Origin: JAJYVT01 sp035534455
GTDB lineage: Bacteria > Actinomycetota > Acidimicrobiia > Acidimicrobiales > RAAP-2
Assembly: GCA_035534455.1 (NCBI GenBank)
Contig: DATLRV010000012.1
Span: 9,708 to 73,707, forward strand
Reading direction: 5' to 3'
Length of the DNA: 64,000 bases
The notes beneath the pieces were generated by a model that was not told the origin of the DNA, did no database searches, and saw only the letters and a list, made by a program, of their open reading frames with translations. The translations under genes were made by a program, and so were the position numbers. Below, in pieces: positions 50,536 through 58,865 of the stretch. Numbering within the stretch: position 1 is the first letter of the stretch; every line of letters begins with the position of its first letter.

Positions 50536-52509
50536 TCAGGCTGCGCTTGTGACCACCCGGACTTCGGGTGGATGAGGGAGCTCGCCGCGCATCGCCGGTA
50601 CGCCCCCGGCGCACGTAGGGGAGAGTCGGCCGGCGAGCTCGAGGAGCAGCGCCGTGTCGAGGGTCTCGTCTTCTAGGAGCCGCGTGGCGACCCGCTCGAG
50701 GACCTCGCGCGACGACCTGAGGAGGTTCCTGGCACAGCCGAGCGCCGTCTCGAGAAGGGCTTGGACGGAGGTGTGCACGCGCTCGGCGAGGACGCCGATC
50801 TGCGTCTCCTCGGGGTGGACGTAGCCCGGCCCGAGCGAACCCATGCCGTACTCGGTCACCATCCGGCGGGCCAGGTCGGTCGCCGCCCGGAAGTCCTGCG
50901 ACGCCCCCTGGGTGAAGTCGTCACCGAGGAGGATCTCTTCCGCCGCGCGGCCGGCCATGGCGACAGCAAGCTGCGCGGTGGCCTGCCGGCGGCTGAGGAA
51001 CATGTCGTCGTGGCCGGGGAACCAGGTGATACCCCCCGCCTGCCCCCGGGGGACTATGGAGACCGAGATCGGGTCCCCGGCGTCCTCGAGCCACAGCCCG
51101 ACGAGCGCGTGGCCCGCCTCGTGCCACGCGGTGATCCGGCGGTCCGCGGCGGCGACCACGGCGGACTTGCGCGCCGGGCCGAGGGCGACCGTGGCGAGCG
51201 CTTCGTCCAGCTCGAGGCTCGTGATCGACGGCTTTCCGGTGCGCACCGCGAGCAACGCGGCCGTGTTGACGAGGTTGGCGAGGTCGGCGCCGCTGAAGCC
51301 CGCCGTCCGCCGGCTGAGCGTGTCGGGGTCGACGTCGGCCGCGACGTTGCGCCGGCGAAGGTAGAGATCGAGGATCCGGACCCTGCCTGCCCGGTCGGGC
51401 GTGGGCACCGCGATCTGACGGTCGAAGCGTCCGGGGCGGAGAAGCGCGTGGTCGAGGATGTCCGGGCGGTTCGTGGCTGCAAGGACGATGACCGATGCCG
51501 AAGTGTCGAAGCCGTCCATCTCCACGAGGAGTTGGTTGAGGGTGCTCTCGCGCTCTTCGTTCCCGGGTACCGAGTGCTTGCTCCGCGACCTGCCGATTGC
51601 GTCGAGCTCGTCGATGAAGACGATGGCGGGCCCCGCCTCGCGTGCCCGGTCGAAGAGGGACCGCACCCGGGCGGCGCCGACGCCGACGTAGCTCTCTACG
51701 AACTCCGACGCCCCGATTGCGAAGAACGGCACGCCCGCTTCGCCGGCGACGGCTCGGGCGAGGAGCGTCTTTCCGGTACCGGGAGGGCCGACGAGGAGGA
51801 AGCCACGGGGCAGGTCGGCGCCCGCGGCCTTGTACTTCTCGGCATCCTTCAGGTAATCGACGAGCTCGGCGAGCGACTCGACGGCCTCGTCGAGCCCGGC
51901 CACGTCGTCGAATCGGGTCGGCGGGACCTCGACCTGCTCCCCGTGGCCCTTGGCGAACCCCGCCGGGCTGGTCGCCGACTGCGCGCCGCCCATCTTCGCG
52001 GGCCGCGCGCCCGCCTTGCGATGACGCCGTACCCCGACGACCACGGCGAGCAGGAGGGCGATCGACAGACCTCCCATGACCTCTGCGCCGATCCGGGCCG
52101 AGGCCGGTGCCGCCGCGGCCGCCGCCGGTGCCGCCGACAGGGTCACGTGGTCCTTGAGCAGTTGCTCGGTGAGGCGGACGTCGTAGCCCGACGGGAACGC
52201 AGACTGGAACTGCTTCGGCGCGCCACCCGACACGAAGGTGCCGGTCACCGTGTCGCTCGCTGTGTCGAGGTACGCCGATCGCACCGCGCCCCGGTGCGCC
52301 AACGTGAGGAGCCGGCTCAAGGGAAGGCTGGTGACCGAGCCGGAGGTGCCCGCGGCGGGCGCGGTGCCCGCGGCGCCGGCCACCCCGGACAGCCCGACCG
52401 TGCACGACGCCGCGCATGCGCATGCGAAGAGCGCGGCGACGAGCCTGGCGCGACGCGCCCGGCGGCCGCTCCGGCGGCGACTGGCGATGGTCGTCCGTTC
52501 GGTGGTCAC
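50536..52509 (-). CDS. ftsH: ATP-dependent zinc metalloprotease FtsH (copy 2)
   Basis: A 657-residue FtsH with Walker A GPPGTGKT (241-248), Walker B IVFIDE, AATNRPDILD, and zinc motif HEAGH (463-467). The N-terminus has a signal-like helix with cysteines (FACACAASCTVG), then an extracytoplasmic domain and a second helix (GGLSIALLLAVVVGV). It differs markedly from copy 1 outside the catalytic core, so it may be a stress-specific paralogue. GTG 52509 follows AGAGGAGG. A DosR-like box is 125 bases upstream. Confidence 0.95.
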   Translation of the reverse strand: MTTERTTIASRRRSGRRARRARLVAALFACACAASCTVGLSGVAGAAGTAPAAGTSGSVTSLPLSRLLTLAHRGAVRSAYLDTASDTVTGTFVSGGAPKQFQSAFPSGYDVRLTEQLLKDHVTLSAAPAAAAAAPASARIGAEVMGGLSIALLLAVVVGVRRHRKAGARPAKMGGAQSATSPAGFAKGHGEQVEVPPTRFDDVAGLDEAVESLAELVDYLKDAEKYKAAGADLPRGFLLVGPPGTGKTLLARAVAGEAGVPFFAIGASEFVESYVGVGAARVRSLFDRAREAGPAIVFIDELDAIGRSRSKHSVPGNEERESTLNQLLVEMDGFDTSASVIVLAATNRPDILDHALLRPGRFDRQIAVPTPDRAGRVRILDLYLRRRNVAADVDPDTLSRRTAGFSGADLANLVNTAALLAVRTGKPSITSLELDEALATVALGPARKSAVVAAADRRITAWHEAGHALVGLWLEDAGDPISVSIVPRGQAGGITWFPGHDDMFLSRRQATAQLAVAMAGRAAEEILLGDDFTQGASQDFRAATDLARRMVTEYGMGSLGPGYVHPEETQIGVLAERVHTSVQALLETALGCARNLLRSSREVLERVATRLLEDETLDTALLLELAGRLSPTCAGGVPAMRGELPHPPEVRVVTSAA

Positions 52510-52633
52510 GGCGTTCCTCCTCTGACCCGGTCCGCGACCAGCCTCCGCGGCGTGCCCGCACCGGCGGGAGGGTCGAACGTCCCTACCGGCGGTCAGCGCG
52601 GAGCGAGACGGAGAGGAGCGCGAAGGTCGAGAA

Positions 52634-52647
52634 AGGACTTCGGTCCC
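52634..52647. promoter_or_regulatory. DosR-like box between ftsH2 and sigma factor genes
   Basis: AGGACTTCGGTCCC matches 11 of 14 core positions. It lies in the 213-base divergent gap, 125 bases from the FtsH2 start and 76 bases from the sigma factor start, so it could serve either. A second half-site (GGGACC) follows 24 bases downstream. Confidence 0.55.
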
Positions 52648-52722
52648 TAGTTACGGCGGGACCCCTGGGATACTTGTAGAGCTTGCCGGTCGAGGTGTCG
52701 CACCGGGGAACGGAGGACCGCG

Positions 52723-53661
52723 ATGTTCGAGCACGACCGGGGGCAGACGGACCAGCCGCGCCAGCACGAGATCGACCTCATGCGCGTCTACCTCGACGAG
52801 CTGGGCTGGCATGCCGTCCTCTCCCGGGCCGACGAGGTACGCCTTGCGCAGGCGATCGAGGAGGGCGAGCGCGCGGCGAGGGAGCTCTCGTCGGGTCGCC
52901 GCCTAGCCGCGAGGACCAAGCGCACGCTGGAGGCGACGGTCGCCGACGGGCGCAGGGCGCACCAGGAGTTCATCAGGGCGAACCTCCGCCTCGTCGTCTC
53001 GATCGCCAAGCGCTACCAGCACCGCGGCGTCGACCTCGCCGACCTCGTCCAAGAGGGCAACATCGGGCTCCTGCACGCGATCGACCGCTTCGACTGGCGG
53101 CGCGGGTACAAGTTCTCCACCTACGCCACGTGGTGGATCCGAAAGGGTGTCGCACAGGGGGTCGGGGACTCCACCTCGGTGGTCCGGCTCCCGCGCCACC
53201 GGCGGGACCAGGCACGAGAGCTGACCGACACCGCCGAACGCCTCGAGCGGGCGCTCGGCCATGCGCCGGGCGCGCAGGAGCTGGCCGACGAGACCGGCAT
53301 CCGGATTGCGGACGTGGTCGCGATCCGTCGCGCCGCGGCGCCGGTGGTCTCCATGTCCGCGCCGATCGACGAGGACGGCAACGAGCTCGGCGACCTCGTC
53401 GCGGACCCGTCGGTCGACGTCGGCGACGTCGCGGTGACGACGGTGCTGCCCCGCGAGGTCGAAGGTCTCCTCGACCAGCTGTCCGCGTCGGCGGCGACGG
53501 TCATCCGCCTGCGCTACGGCATCGGCTCCACGGGCGGACCCCGAACGGCGGCGCAGGTGGGCACGATGCTCAAGATCTCTCCCGAGCGCGTGCGCCAGAT
53601 CGAGATGCGCGCCCTCGCGTCGCTGCGCCACCGCCTCGGGCGCGTGTCCTGGGCGTCCTGA
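52723..53661 (+). CDS. RNA polymerase sigma-70 factor, group 2 (SigB-like)
   Basis: A 312-residue principal-like sigma factor lacking region 1.1. Region 1.2: IDLMRVYLDELGWHAVLSR; region 2: LVVSIAKRYQHRGVDLADL, VQEGNIGLLHAIDRFDWRRG, YKFSTYATWWIRKGV; region 3: EDGNELGDLV; region 4.2: LKISPERVRQIEMRALASLR. The size and missing region 1.1 suggest a stress or stationary-phase sigma rather than the housekeeping one. Divergent from ftsH2 with a shared DosR-like box. Confidence 0.92.
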   Translation: MFEHDRGQTDQPRQHEIDLMRVYLDELGWHAVLSRADEVRLAQAIEEGERAARELSSGRRLAARTKRTLEATVADGRRAHQEFIRANLRLVVSIAKRYQHRGVDLADLVQEGNIGLLHAIDRFDWRRGYKFSTYATWWIRKGVAQGVGDSTSVVRLPRHRRDQARELTDTAERLERALGHAPGAQELADETGIRIADVVAIRRAAAPVVSMSAPIDEDGNELGDLVADPSVDVGDVAVTTVLPREVEGLLDQLSASAATVIRLRYGIGSTGGPRTAAQVGTMLKISPERVRQIEMRALASLRHRLGRVSWAS

Positions 53662-53693
53662 ACCGCCAGGCGCGATCGCGAGGGGCCGCCGTT

Positions 53694-53707
53694 GTGACCT
53701 TCGTCCC
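53694..53707. promoter_or_regulatory. DosR-like box, distal site of 53825 gene
   Basis: GTGACCTTCGTCCC matches 11 of 14 core positions. It begins 33 bases after the sigma factor stop and pairs with the site at 53716, 22 bases centre to centre, about two helical turns. Confidence 0.5.
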
Positions 53708-53715
53708 GCCCCGGA

Positions 53716-53729
53716 GGGACTTCCGACTC
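53716..53729. promoter_or_regulatory. DosR-like box, proximal site of 53825 gene
   Basis: GGGACTTCCGACTC has a perfect left half and a degenerate right half (10 of 14). It lies 95 bases before the ATG of the two-helix membrane protein. The paired arrangement resembles cooperative DosR binding sites. Confidence 0.45.
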
Positions 53730-53824
53730 TCCTGGCGGCCCTGCCCCGCCGAGCAGCCTTTCTCCAGGACGTTCCGAGTGGGGGCGTCAGGGGACCCGGA
53801 CGGGTCAGGAAAGGAACGCAGACC

Positions 53825-54427
53825 ATGAGACGCAAGACGCTGGACCTCATCCTCACGGCTGGTGGAGCGGTGCTGACGGTCGTCCTGATCGCCGCTGGCG
53901 CGCTCCTGATGTGGGGGTACAACTTCACCAACGACGAGGTGCACAGCCAGCTCGCGTCGCAGCAGGTGTACTTCCCGACCGCGGCCGCCCTCGCGCACGC
54001 CAAGGCCGGCACGGAGATCACCCCGACAATGAAGCCCTACCTGCTCCCGTACGCAGGCCAGCAAGTGACGACCGGACCACAGGCCAAGGCCTACGCGACA
54101 CACTTCATCGCCATCCACCTTTCCGAGATGCCCCATCACGGGGTGTACGCGAAGGTGAGCGCGGCCTCGAGGGCAAAGCCCACAACACAGGCGCTCGCAG
54201 GGGTCGTCCAGGCGTCCTTCCAGGGGACCACCCTTCGCTCGATGCTGCTCGAGGCCTACGGGTTCTCGGTCTTTGGCGAGCTGGCGTTCGACGGGGCGCT
54301 CGCGGCCTTCTGTGCGGCATTCCTGATGCTGTTCCTCACCGGCCTGGGTCTCGTGCACATCCGCCGGACCCCCGTCGGTGTGGAGTTCCCCAGGGCCTAC
54401 ACGGAACCCGTCGAGAAGGTCGCCTGA
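53825..54427 (+). CDS. Conserved membrane protein with extracytoplasmic domain
   Basis: About 200 residues. An N-terminal helix (LTAGGAVLTVVLIAAGALLM), an extracytoplasmic domain of about 110 residues (NDEVHSQLASQQVYFPTAAA, PYLLPYAGQQVTTGPQAKAY), and a C-terminal helix (ALAAFCAAFLMLFLTGLGLV). I have the impression of a conserved actinobacterial family but cannot name it. ATG 53825 follows GGAAAGGAA. Two DosR-like sites lie upstream, and a long hairpin follows the gene. Confidence 0.7.
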   Translation: MRRKTLDLILTAGGAVLTVVLIAAGALLMWGYNFTNDEVHSQLASQQVYFPTAAALAHAKAGTEITPTMKPYLLPYAGQQVTTGPQAKAYATHFIAIHLSEMPHHGVYAKVSAASRAKPTTQALAGVVQASFQGTTLRSMLLEAYGFSVFGELAFDGALAAFCAAFLMLFLTGLGLVHIRRTPVGVEFPRAYTEPVEKVA

Positions 54428-54479
54428 CCACTCGACATCCTGGCGCCGGTTCCTGACACGGAGCGCCGGCGTCGCCAAG

Positions 54480-54534
54480 GGACATGGCACCGCCCTCCCG
54501 ACCGGGTTGCCGGCGGGAGGGCGGTGCCATGTCC
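54480..54534. terminator. 21-bp perfect inverted repeat
   Basis: Arms 54480-54500 and 54514-54534 are perfectly complementary over 21 bases (GGACATGGCACC... and its reverse), separated by a 13-base loop. It begins 53 bases after the membrane protein stop. No T-run follows, but the stem would be extremely stable and is the most probable transcription end. The rest of the 304-base gap (54428-54731) shows no convincing gene. Confidence 0.7.
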
Positions 54535-54731
54535 GGCTACCGGTCGCGGCGGCGGCGAGCGCGATCACCCCCCGGCTGCCCGCGCGCCGCGCCAGGACGG
54601 CGGCGGTCGTTGCGCCGACCGACAAGCCGACGGCGAACACGGGGTAGGGCCGCGCCGCGTGGGTCGTGGCGGCGAACTGGTTCCCGATGAGGAAGAACAC
54701 GAACCCCCTTGCGTCCGGTAGACCCTGGGCC

Positions 54732-55220
54732 ATGCGGAGCCGGCGTCAGATGGTGGAGCTCGAGTTCCGACCGCCCACAACGGCGCCGGTGCTCGACCGG
54801 ATGGGTGTCTTGTCGGCGGCACACGACGGCTGGATCAACCTCCTCCCCGGCGTCCCCGACGAAGTGGAGCCACCCTCGCGCGGCGTCTTCTCGGCGATCT
54901 TCGGGAGCGCGCAGGAGCCGGTCAGCATGTGCACCTGGATGCCGCCGCGGGCCGGCCAGGGTCCCGAGTCGGCGCGGATCGGCATCCTCCACCCTCGCGG
55001 GAGGTACGCGGCGAATCAGCTCTCCGAGCTCGGCGCGCCCGTGCCCGCGGGGTGGCGTGTCGGCCAGGACCATGCACGGAGGGGTCTCATCCTCCACCCG
55101 GCCCCCGCGGCGTCGCGGGAGGAGTTGCTCGACTGGATGCTCAGGGCAGGTGCCGCCCTCGCAGTGGTCCCGCTGACGGGCATGTGGCAGGCGCGCGTCT
55201 ACCTTCCCCGGGCGGGTTGA
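54732..55220 (+). CDS. Conserved hypothetical protein
   Basis: About 162 residues from ATG 54732 (or ATG 54750, with GGAG upstream). Features: PTTAPVLDRMGVLSAAHDGW, INLLPGVPDEVEPPSRGVFS, RIGILHPRGRYAANQLSELG, and a C-terminal LLDWMLRAGAALAVVPLTG. It looks soluble with mixed secondary structure. I recognise no family. It runs convergent to the MhuD-like gene, six bases apart. Confidence 0.65.
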   Translation: MRSRRQMVELEFRPPTTAPVLDRMGVLSAAHDGWINLLPGVPDEVEPPSRGVFSAIFGSAQEPVSMCTWMPPRAGQGPESARIGILHPRGRYAANQLSELGAPVPAGWRVGQDHARRGLILHPAPAASREELLDWMLRAGAALAVVPLTGMWQARVYLPRAG

Positions 55221-55226
55221 GCGGGA

Positions 55227-55559
55227 TCAGGCCCCGTCGGACAGGTCGACCACGTCGTAGGACCACAACTCGCTCGCGGCGGCGACCGGCTGGTGGGGGT
55301 TGTCGCCGTGCGCGACCCCCCGGTGCCCGTGCGCGAAGGCGGGCGACTCGACCCATTCCTCGAAGGCGCCCTCGTTCCGCCACCGGGTGACGACGAGCCA
55401 GGTGTCGCGCCCGTCGCTCGGCCGGAGGAGCTCGAACCCCTCGAACCCATCGGCGTGGTCGACTGCCCCTGCGCGGGCGGCGAAGCGGCGTGCGAGCTCC
55501 TCCCCGGCCCCCTCCGCGACGGTGATCGCGTTGATGCGCACGACGGTCATGGTCCACAT
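55227..55559 (-). CDS. mhuD: Haem-degrading monooxygenase, MhuD/IsdG type
   Basis: About 110 residues of the antibiotic biosynthesis monooxygenase fold. TVVRINAITVAEGAGEELAR and ARAGAVDHADGFEGFELLRP and WLVVTRWRNEGAFEEW closely follow mycobacterial MhuD, including the active-site Asn in RINAI and Trp in FEEW; a His in AFAHGHRG can serve as the haem ligand. MhuD opens haem to release iron without CO. ATG 55559 follows GAGGT at five bases. The encapsulated ferritin downstream would be a logical iron sink. Confidence 0.82.
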   Translation of the reverse strand: MWTMTVVRINAITVAEGAGEELARRFAARAGAVDHADGFEGFELLRPSDGRDTWLVVTRWRNEGAFEEWVESPAFAHGHRGVAHGDNPHQPVAAASELWSYDVVDLSDGA

Positions 55560-55708
55560 CATTACCTCGTCGGGGCGGGAGGCCCCGGCAGCCGGGAGGC
55601 CGCGAGGAATACCGGCCCCCCCGCCAGGTGTTGAAACACTGACCGAGCAGAACCGACGGCGCACGGCCGGAGGTCCGCAGCGGGACGACTGATCGGAGCT
55701 GAATTTCG

Positions 55709-58096
55709 TTGGAACGGCTGACTCTCCCCCTTCTTCCCCTCAAATCGGGCGTGATGCTGCCCGGCATGGTCTTCACCATGGCCCTCGAGTCCGACGAGGC
55801 CGTGGCCGCCGCGGAGGCCGCCGCGTCGGCAGGCGGCCGTCTGCTCCTGGTGCCGCACATCGAGGGTCGCTACGCGTCGGTCGGCGTCGTCTCGGAGATC
55901 GCCGAGCGCGCGGAGCTGCCCGGAGGGCTGCTGGCAGTGGTCGTCCGGGGAGACCAGCGCGCCCACATCGGCACCGGGGTGCCCGGCACCGGTGACGCGC
56001 TCTGGGTCGAGGCCGAGCCCGTGGGCGACGACGCCCCGGCGACGCCCGCCTCGACCGAGCTCGCGCGGGAGTACCGGGCGGTGGTCGAGAACATCCTGGT
56101 CGGGCGCGGCGAGCGCCGCATCGCGGCACAGCTGCGCGAGATCACGGATCCCGGCCGACTCGCGGACCTCGCGGGGTACTCGCCGGATCTCAACCTCGCC
56201 CAGAAGGTGCAGGTGCTCGAGACCCTCGACGTCGAGGAACGGTTGCGGCTCGTCCTGGGCTGGGCCAGGGACACCCTCGCCGACCAGGCACTGCGCGAGC
56301 GCATCAAGACCGACGTGGAGGAGGGCATGGAGCGCACCCAGCGCGAGTTCCTGTTGCGGCGCCAGCTCGAGGCGATCCGCAAGGAGCTGGGTCAGCTGAG
56401 CGGGCACGATGACGAGGAGCCCGACGACTACCGGGCGAAGCTCGAGGCGCGCGACCTTCCCGAGCGGGTGCGCGCCGCGGTCGAGCGGGAGGTCGACCGG
56501 CTCGAGCGCACCAGCGAGCAGAATCCCGAGAACGGCTGGATCCGCACCTGGCTCGACACGGTCCTCGAACTGCCCTGGGGCGTCGAGTCCGAGGACCGCC
56601 TCGACGTGTCAGCGGCATCGGAGATCCTGGACGAGGACCACGACGGGCTTCGCGAGGTGAAGGACCGGATCCTGGAGCACCTGGCCGTCCGCAAGCTCCA
56701 GGCCGAACGAGGGCTCGTACCCGTCGAGGGGCGGGGGGCCGGGGCCATCCTCGCCCTGGTTGGCCCCCCTGGGGTCGGCAAGACCTCGCTCGGGGAGTCC
56801 GTGGCGAAGGCGCTCGGCCGGAAGTTCGTGCGCGTGGCGCTCGGGGGAGTGCGTGACGAGGCCGAGATCCGCGGTCACCGCCGCACCTACGTGGGCGCAC
56901 AGCCCGGCCGTCTCGTGCGGGCGCTGCGCGAAGCGCGGACGATGAACCCTGTCGTGCTCCTCGACGAGGTCGACAAGCTCGGCGCCGACTACCGGGGCGA
57001 CCCGTCGTCCGCGTTGCTCGAGGTCCTCGACCCCGCGCAGAACCACACCTTCAGGGACCACTACCTGGAAGTGGAGCTCGACCTGTCCAAGGTCCTCTTC
57101 ATCGCCACGGCGAACGTCGTCGACACGGTCCCCTCCGCGCTGCTCGACCGGATGGAAGTCATCCGACTCGACGGGTATACCGAGGCCGAGAAGGTGGCCA
57201 TCGCACGGCACCACCTGCTCCCGCGTCAGGTCGCACGCGCCGCGTTGAGAGCTGAGGAGCTGGAGGTGACCGACGACGCGCTGCGGGCGGTGGTCGCGGA
57301 CTACACGCGCGAGGCGGGGGTGCGATCGCTCGAGCGGGAGCTCGGGCGGCTCGCCCGCAAGATCGCGACGGCCCTGGCGTCCGGCCGGGCGACCGCCCCC
57401 GTGGTGGTCGACGATGGTGGCGTGCGTGCCTGGCTGGGCCGGCCGCGGTTCTTCTTCGACGTCGCGGACCGGGCCGGCGTCCCCGGCGTGGCGACGGGGC
57501 TCGCGGTGACCGGTGCGGGCGGCGACGTGCTCTTTGTCGAGGCGTCCGTGTCCGACGGACCCGAGGGCCTCACGCTCACCGGGCAGCTCGGCGACGTCAT
57601 GAAGGAGTCAGCGGAGATCGCGCTCTCCTACGTCCGCTCGCACGCGCACGAGCTCGGGATCGATCCGGGTGCCTTCACCGGGAGGCGGTTCCACGTCCAC
57701 GTGCCGGCGGGGGCGGTGCCGAAGGACGGCCCGTCGGCCGGTGTCACCATGACGGCGGCGCTCGTGAGCCTCTTGCGCGGGGTGCCGGTGCGGGCCGAGC
57801 TGGGTATGACCGGCGAGGTGACGCTGCAGGGCCGCGTGCTCCCGATCGGCGGGGTGAAGCAGAAGGTCCTCGCCGCGCACCGGGCGGGACTCTCCGAGGT
57901 GGTCCTGCCGGTGCGCAACGGCCCGGACCTCGACGACGTGCCCGACGAGGTCCGGTCTCAGATGACCTTCCACCTGGCGGCGACCGTGGGCGAGGTCCTC
58001 GAACCCGCGCTCGCCGAGCGCGGGATCGGCGACGAAGGTACGCAAGGCTCGGACGGGCCGGCTGCCGGGGAGCGCGAGCTCCCGGCGGTCGCGTAG
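55709..58096 (+). CDS. lon: ATP-dependent Lon protease
   Basis: A 795-residue LonA protease. N-terminal substrate domain (LPLLPLKSGVMLPGMVFTM), coiled-coil linker (QREFLLRRQLEAIRKELGQL), AAA+ module with Walker A GPPGVGKT (352-359) and VVLLDEVDKLG, and C-terminal Ser-Lys peptidase with Ser676 in PKDGPSAGVTM and Lys719 in GGVKQKVLAAHRAG. The start is TTG 55709; CGGAG lies 11 bases upstream. It is followed closely by DUF2630 and the ferritin/encapsulin genes. Degrades damaged and regulatory proteins. Confidence 0.96.
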   Translation: MERLTLPLLPLKSGVMLPGMVFTMALESDEAVAAAEAAASAGGRLLLVPHIEGRYASVGVVSEIAERAELPGGLLAVVVRGDQRAHIGTGVPGTGDALWVEAEPVGDDAPATPASTELAREYRAVVENILVGRGERRIAAQLREITDPGRLADLAGYSPDLNLAQKVQVLETLDVEERLRLVLGWARDTLADQALRERIKTDVEEGMERTQREFLLRRQLEAIRKELGQLSGHDDEEPDDYRAKLEARDLPERVRAAVEREVDRLERTSEQNPENGWIRTWLDTVLELPWGVESEDRLDVSAASEILDEDHDGLREVKDRILEHLAVRKLQAERGLVPVEGRGAGAILALVGPPGVGKTSLGESVAKALGRKFVRVALGGVRDEAEIRGHRRTYVGAQPGRLVRALREARTMNPVVLLDEVDKLGADYRGDPSSALLEVLDPAQNHTFRDHYLEVELDLSKVLFIATANVVDTVPSALLDRMEVIRLDGYTEAEKVAIARHHLLPRQVARAALRAEELEVTDDALRAVVADYTREAGVRSLERELGRLARKIATALASGRATAPVVVDDGGVRAWLGRPRFFFDVADRAGVPGVATGLAVTGAGGDVLFVEASVSDGPEGLTLTGQLGDVMKESAEIALSYVRSHAHELGIDPGAFTGRRFHVHVPAGAVPKDGPSAGVTMTAALVSLLRGVPVRAELGMTGEVTLQGRVLPIGGVKQKVLAAHRAGLSEVVLPVRNGPDLDDVPDEVRSQMTFHLAATVGEVLEPALAERGIGDEGTQGSDGPAAGERELPAVA

Positions 58097-58121
58097 GGCG
58101 AGGCGTGGGAGGACCGCGATC

Positions 58122-58370
58122 GTGGACGACGCAGAGATCATCCATCGGATCGGGGAGCTCGCGGACGAGGAGCGGCGCCTCGAGGAGGCGCACTCCGCGA
58201 CGGTAGAAGGGTTGAGCGTGTCGGAGCGTGAACGCCTCGATCGGCTGCAGGTCACCCTCGATCAGCTGTGGGACCTCCTCCGCCAACGGCGGGCGCTGCG
58301 ACGCGCCGGTCGCGATCCCGGCGAGGCCGAGGAGCGCCCCGCGGACACCGTCGAGCACTACCAGCAGTGA
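58122..58370 (+). CDS. DUF2630 family protein
   Basis: An 82-residue charged helical protein: DDAEIIHRIGELADEERRLE and LDRLQVTLDQLWDLLRQRRA with ADTVEHYQQ at the end, the actinobacterial DUF2630 pattern. It probably forms a coiled-coil hairpin; function unknown. GTG 58122 lies 25 bases after the lon stop, on the same strand, preceded by GGGAGGA, so it is likely in the lon operon. Confidence 0.85.
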   Translation: MDDAEIIHRIGELADEERRLEEAHSATVEGLSVSERERLDRLQVTLDQLWDLLRQRRALRRAGRDPGEAEERPADTVEHYQQ

Positions 58371-58474
58371 GCCGCCGCCGGCAGTGACCCTCGCTCGCTC
58401 GGCGCACGTGCGGGCCGTCGCCCGCTACCGTGCGACGGGAAGCCGCCGTGGCGAGGGGTCTGGAGGAGGAGTCG

Positions 58475-58852
58475 ATGGCGAACAGCGAGGGGCTGCACGA
58501 GAACGAGGCGCTGCTGCGACCCGAGACGATCGACCGCCACCGGGCGTTCACCTCGCTGCAGGAAGAGCTGGAGGCGGCCGACTGGTACGACCAACGCGTC
58601 GACGCGACCGAGGATGCCGAGCTGGCCGCGATCCTCGCCCACAACCGTGACGAGGAGAAGGAGCACGCCATGATGCTCCTGGAGTGGCTGCGTCGCCACG
58701 ATCCAACGCTGGACGAGCACATGCGGACCTATTTGTTCACCGAGGGTCCCATCACCGAGATCGAGGCGAGCGCCGAGGGACGGGGGGCCGAGGACCGGAC
58801 CACCGGCTCCGGATCTCCGGGATCCCTCGGCCTCGGCGGTACCAGGCCCTGA
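58475..58852 (+). CDS. Encapsulated ferritin-like cargo protein (EncFtn)
   Basis: About 125 residues. The ferritin-like core SLQEELEAADWYDQRVDATE and NRDEEKEHAMMLLEWLRRHD holds the EncFtn iron-site residues (Glu, and the ExxH motif). A disordered linker leads to the C-terminal encapsulation peptide GSLGLGGTRP, the signal that docks cargo inside family 1 encapsulins. It oxidises Fe(II) for storage in the shell. ATG 58475 is preceded by GGAGGAGG. The shell gene begins 13 bases downstream. Confidence 0.93.
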   Translation: MANSEGLHENEALLRPETIDRHRAFTSLQEELEAADWYDQRVDATEDAELAAILAHNRDEEKEHAMMLLEWLRRHDPTLDEHMRTYLFTEGPITEIEASAEGRGAEDRTTGSGSPGSLGLGGTRP

Positions 58853-58865
58853 GGAGGTCGAGCTG

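Noticed and set aside
52658..52671. Second DosR-like site before the sigma factor gene
   Set aside because: GGGACC half-site only; the right half does not match.
54565..54733. Minus-strand two-helix membrane protein
   Set aside because: The N-terminus looks hydrophobic, but there is no ribosome site and the frame runs through the 21-bp inverted repeat and far into the gene behind it.
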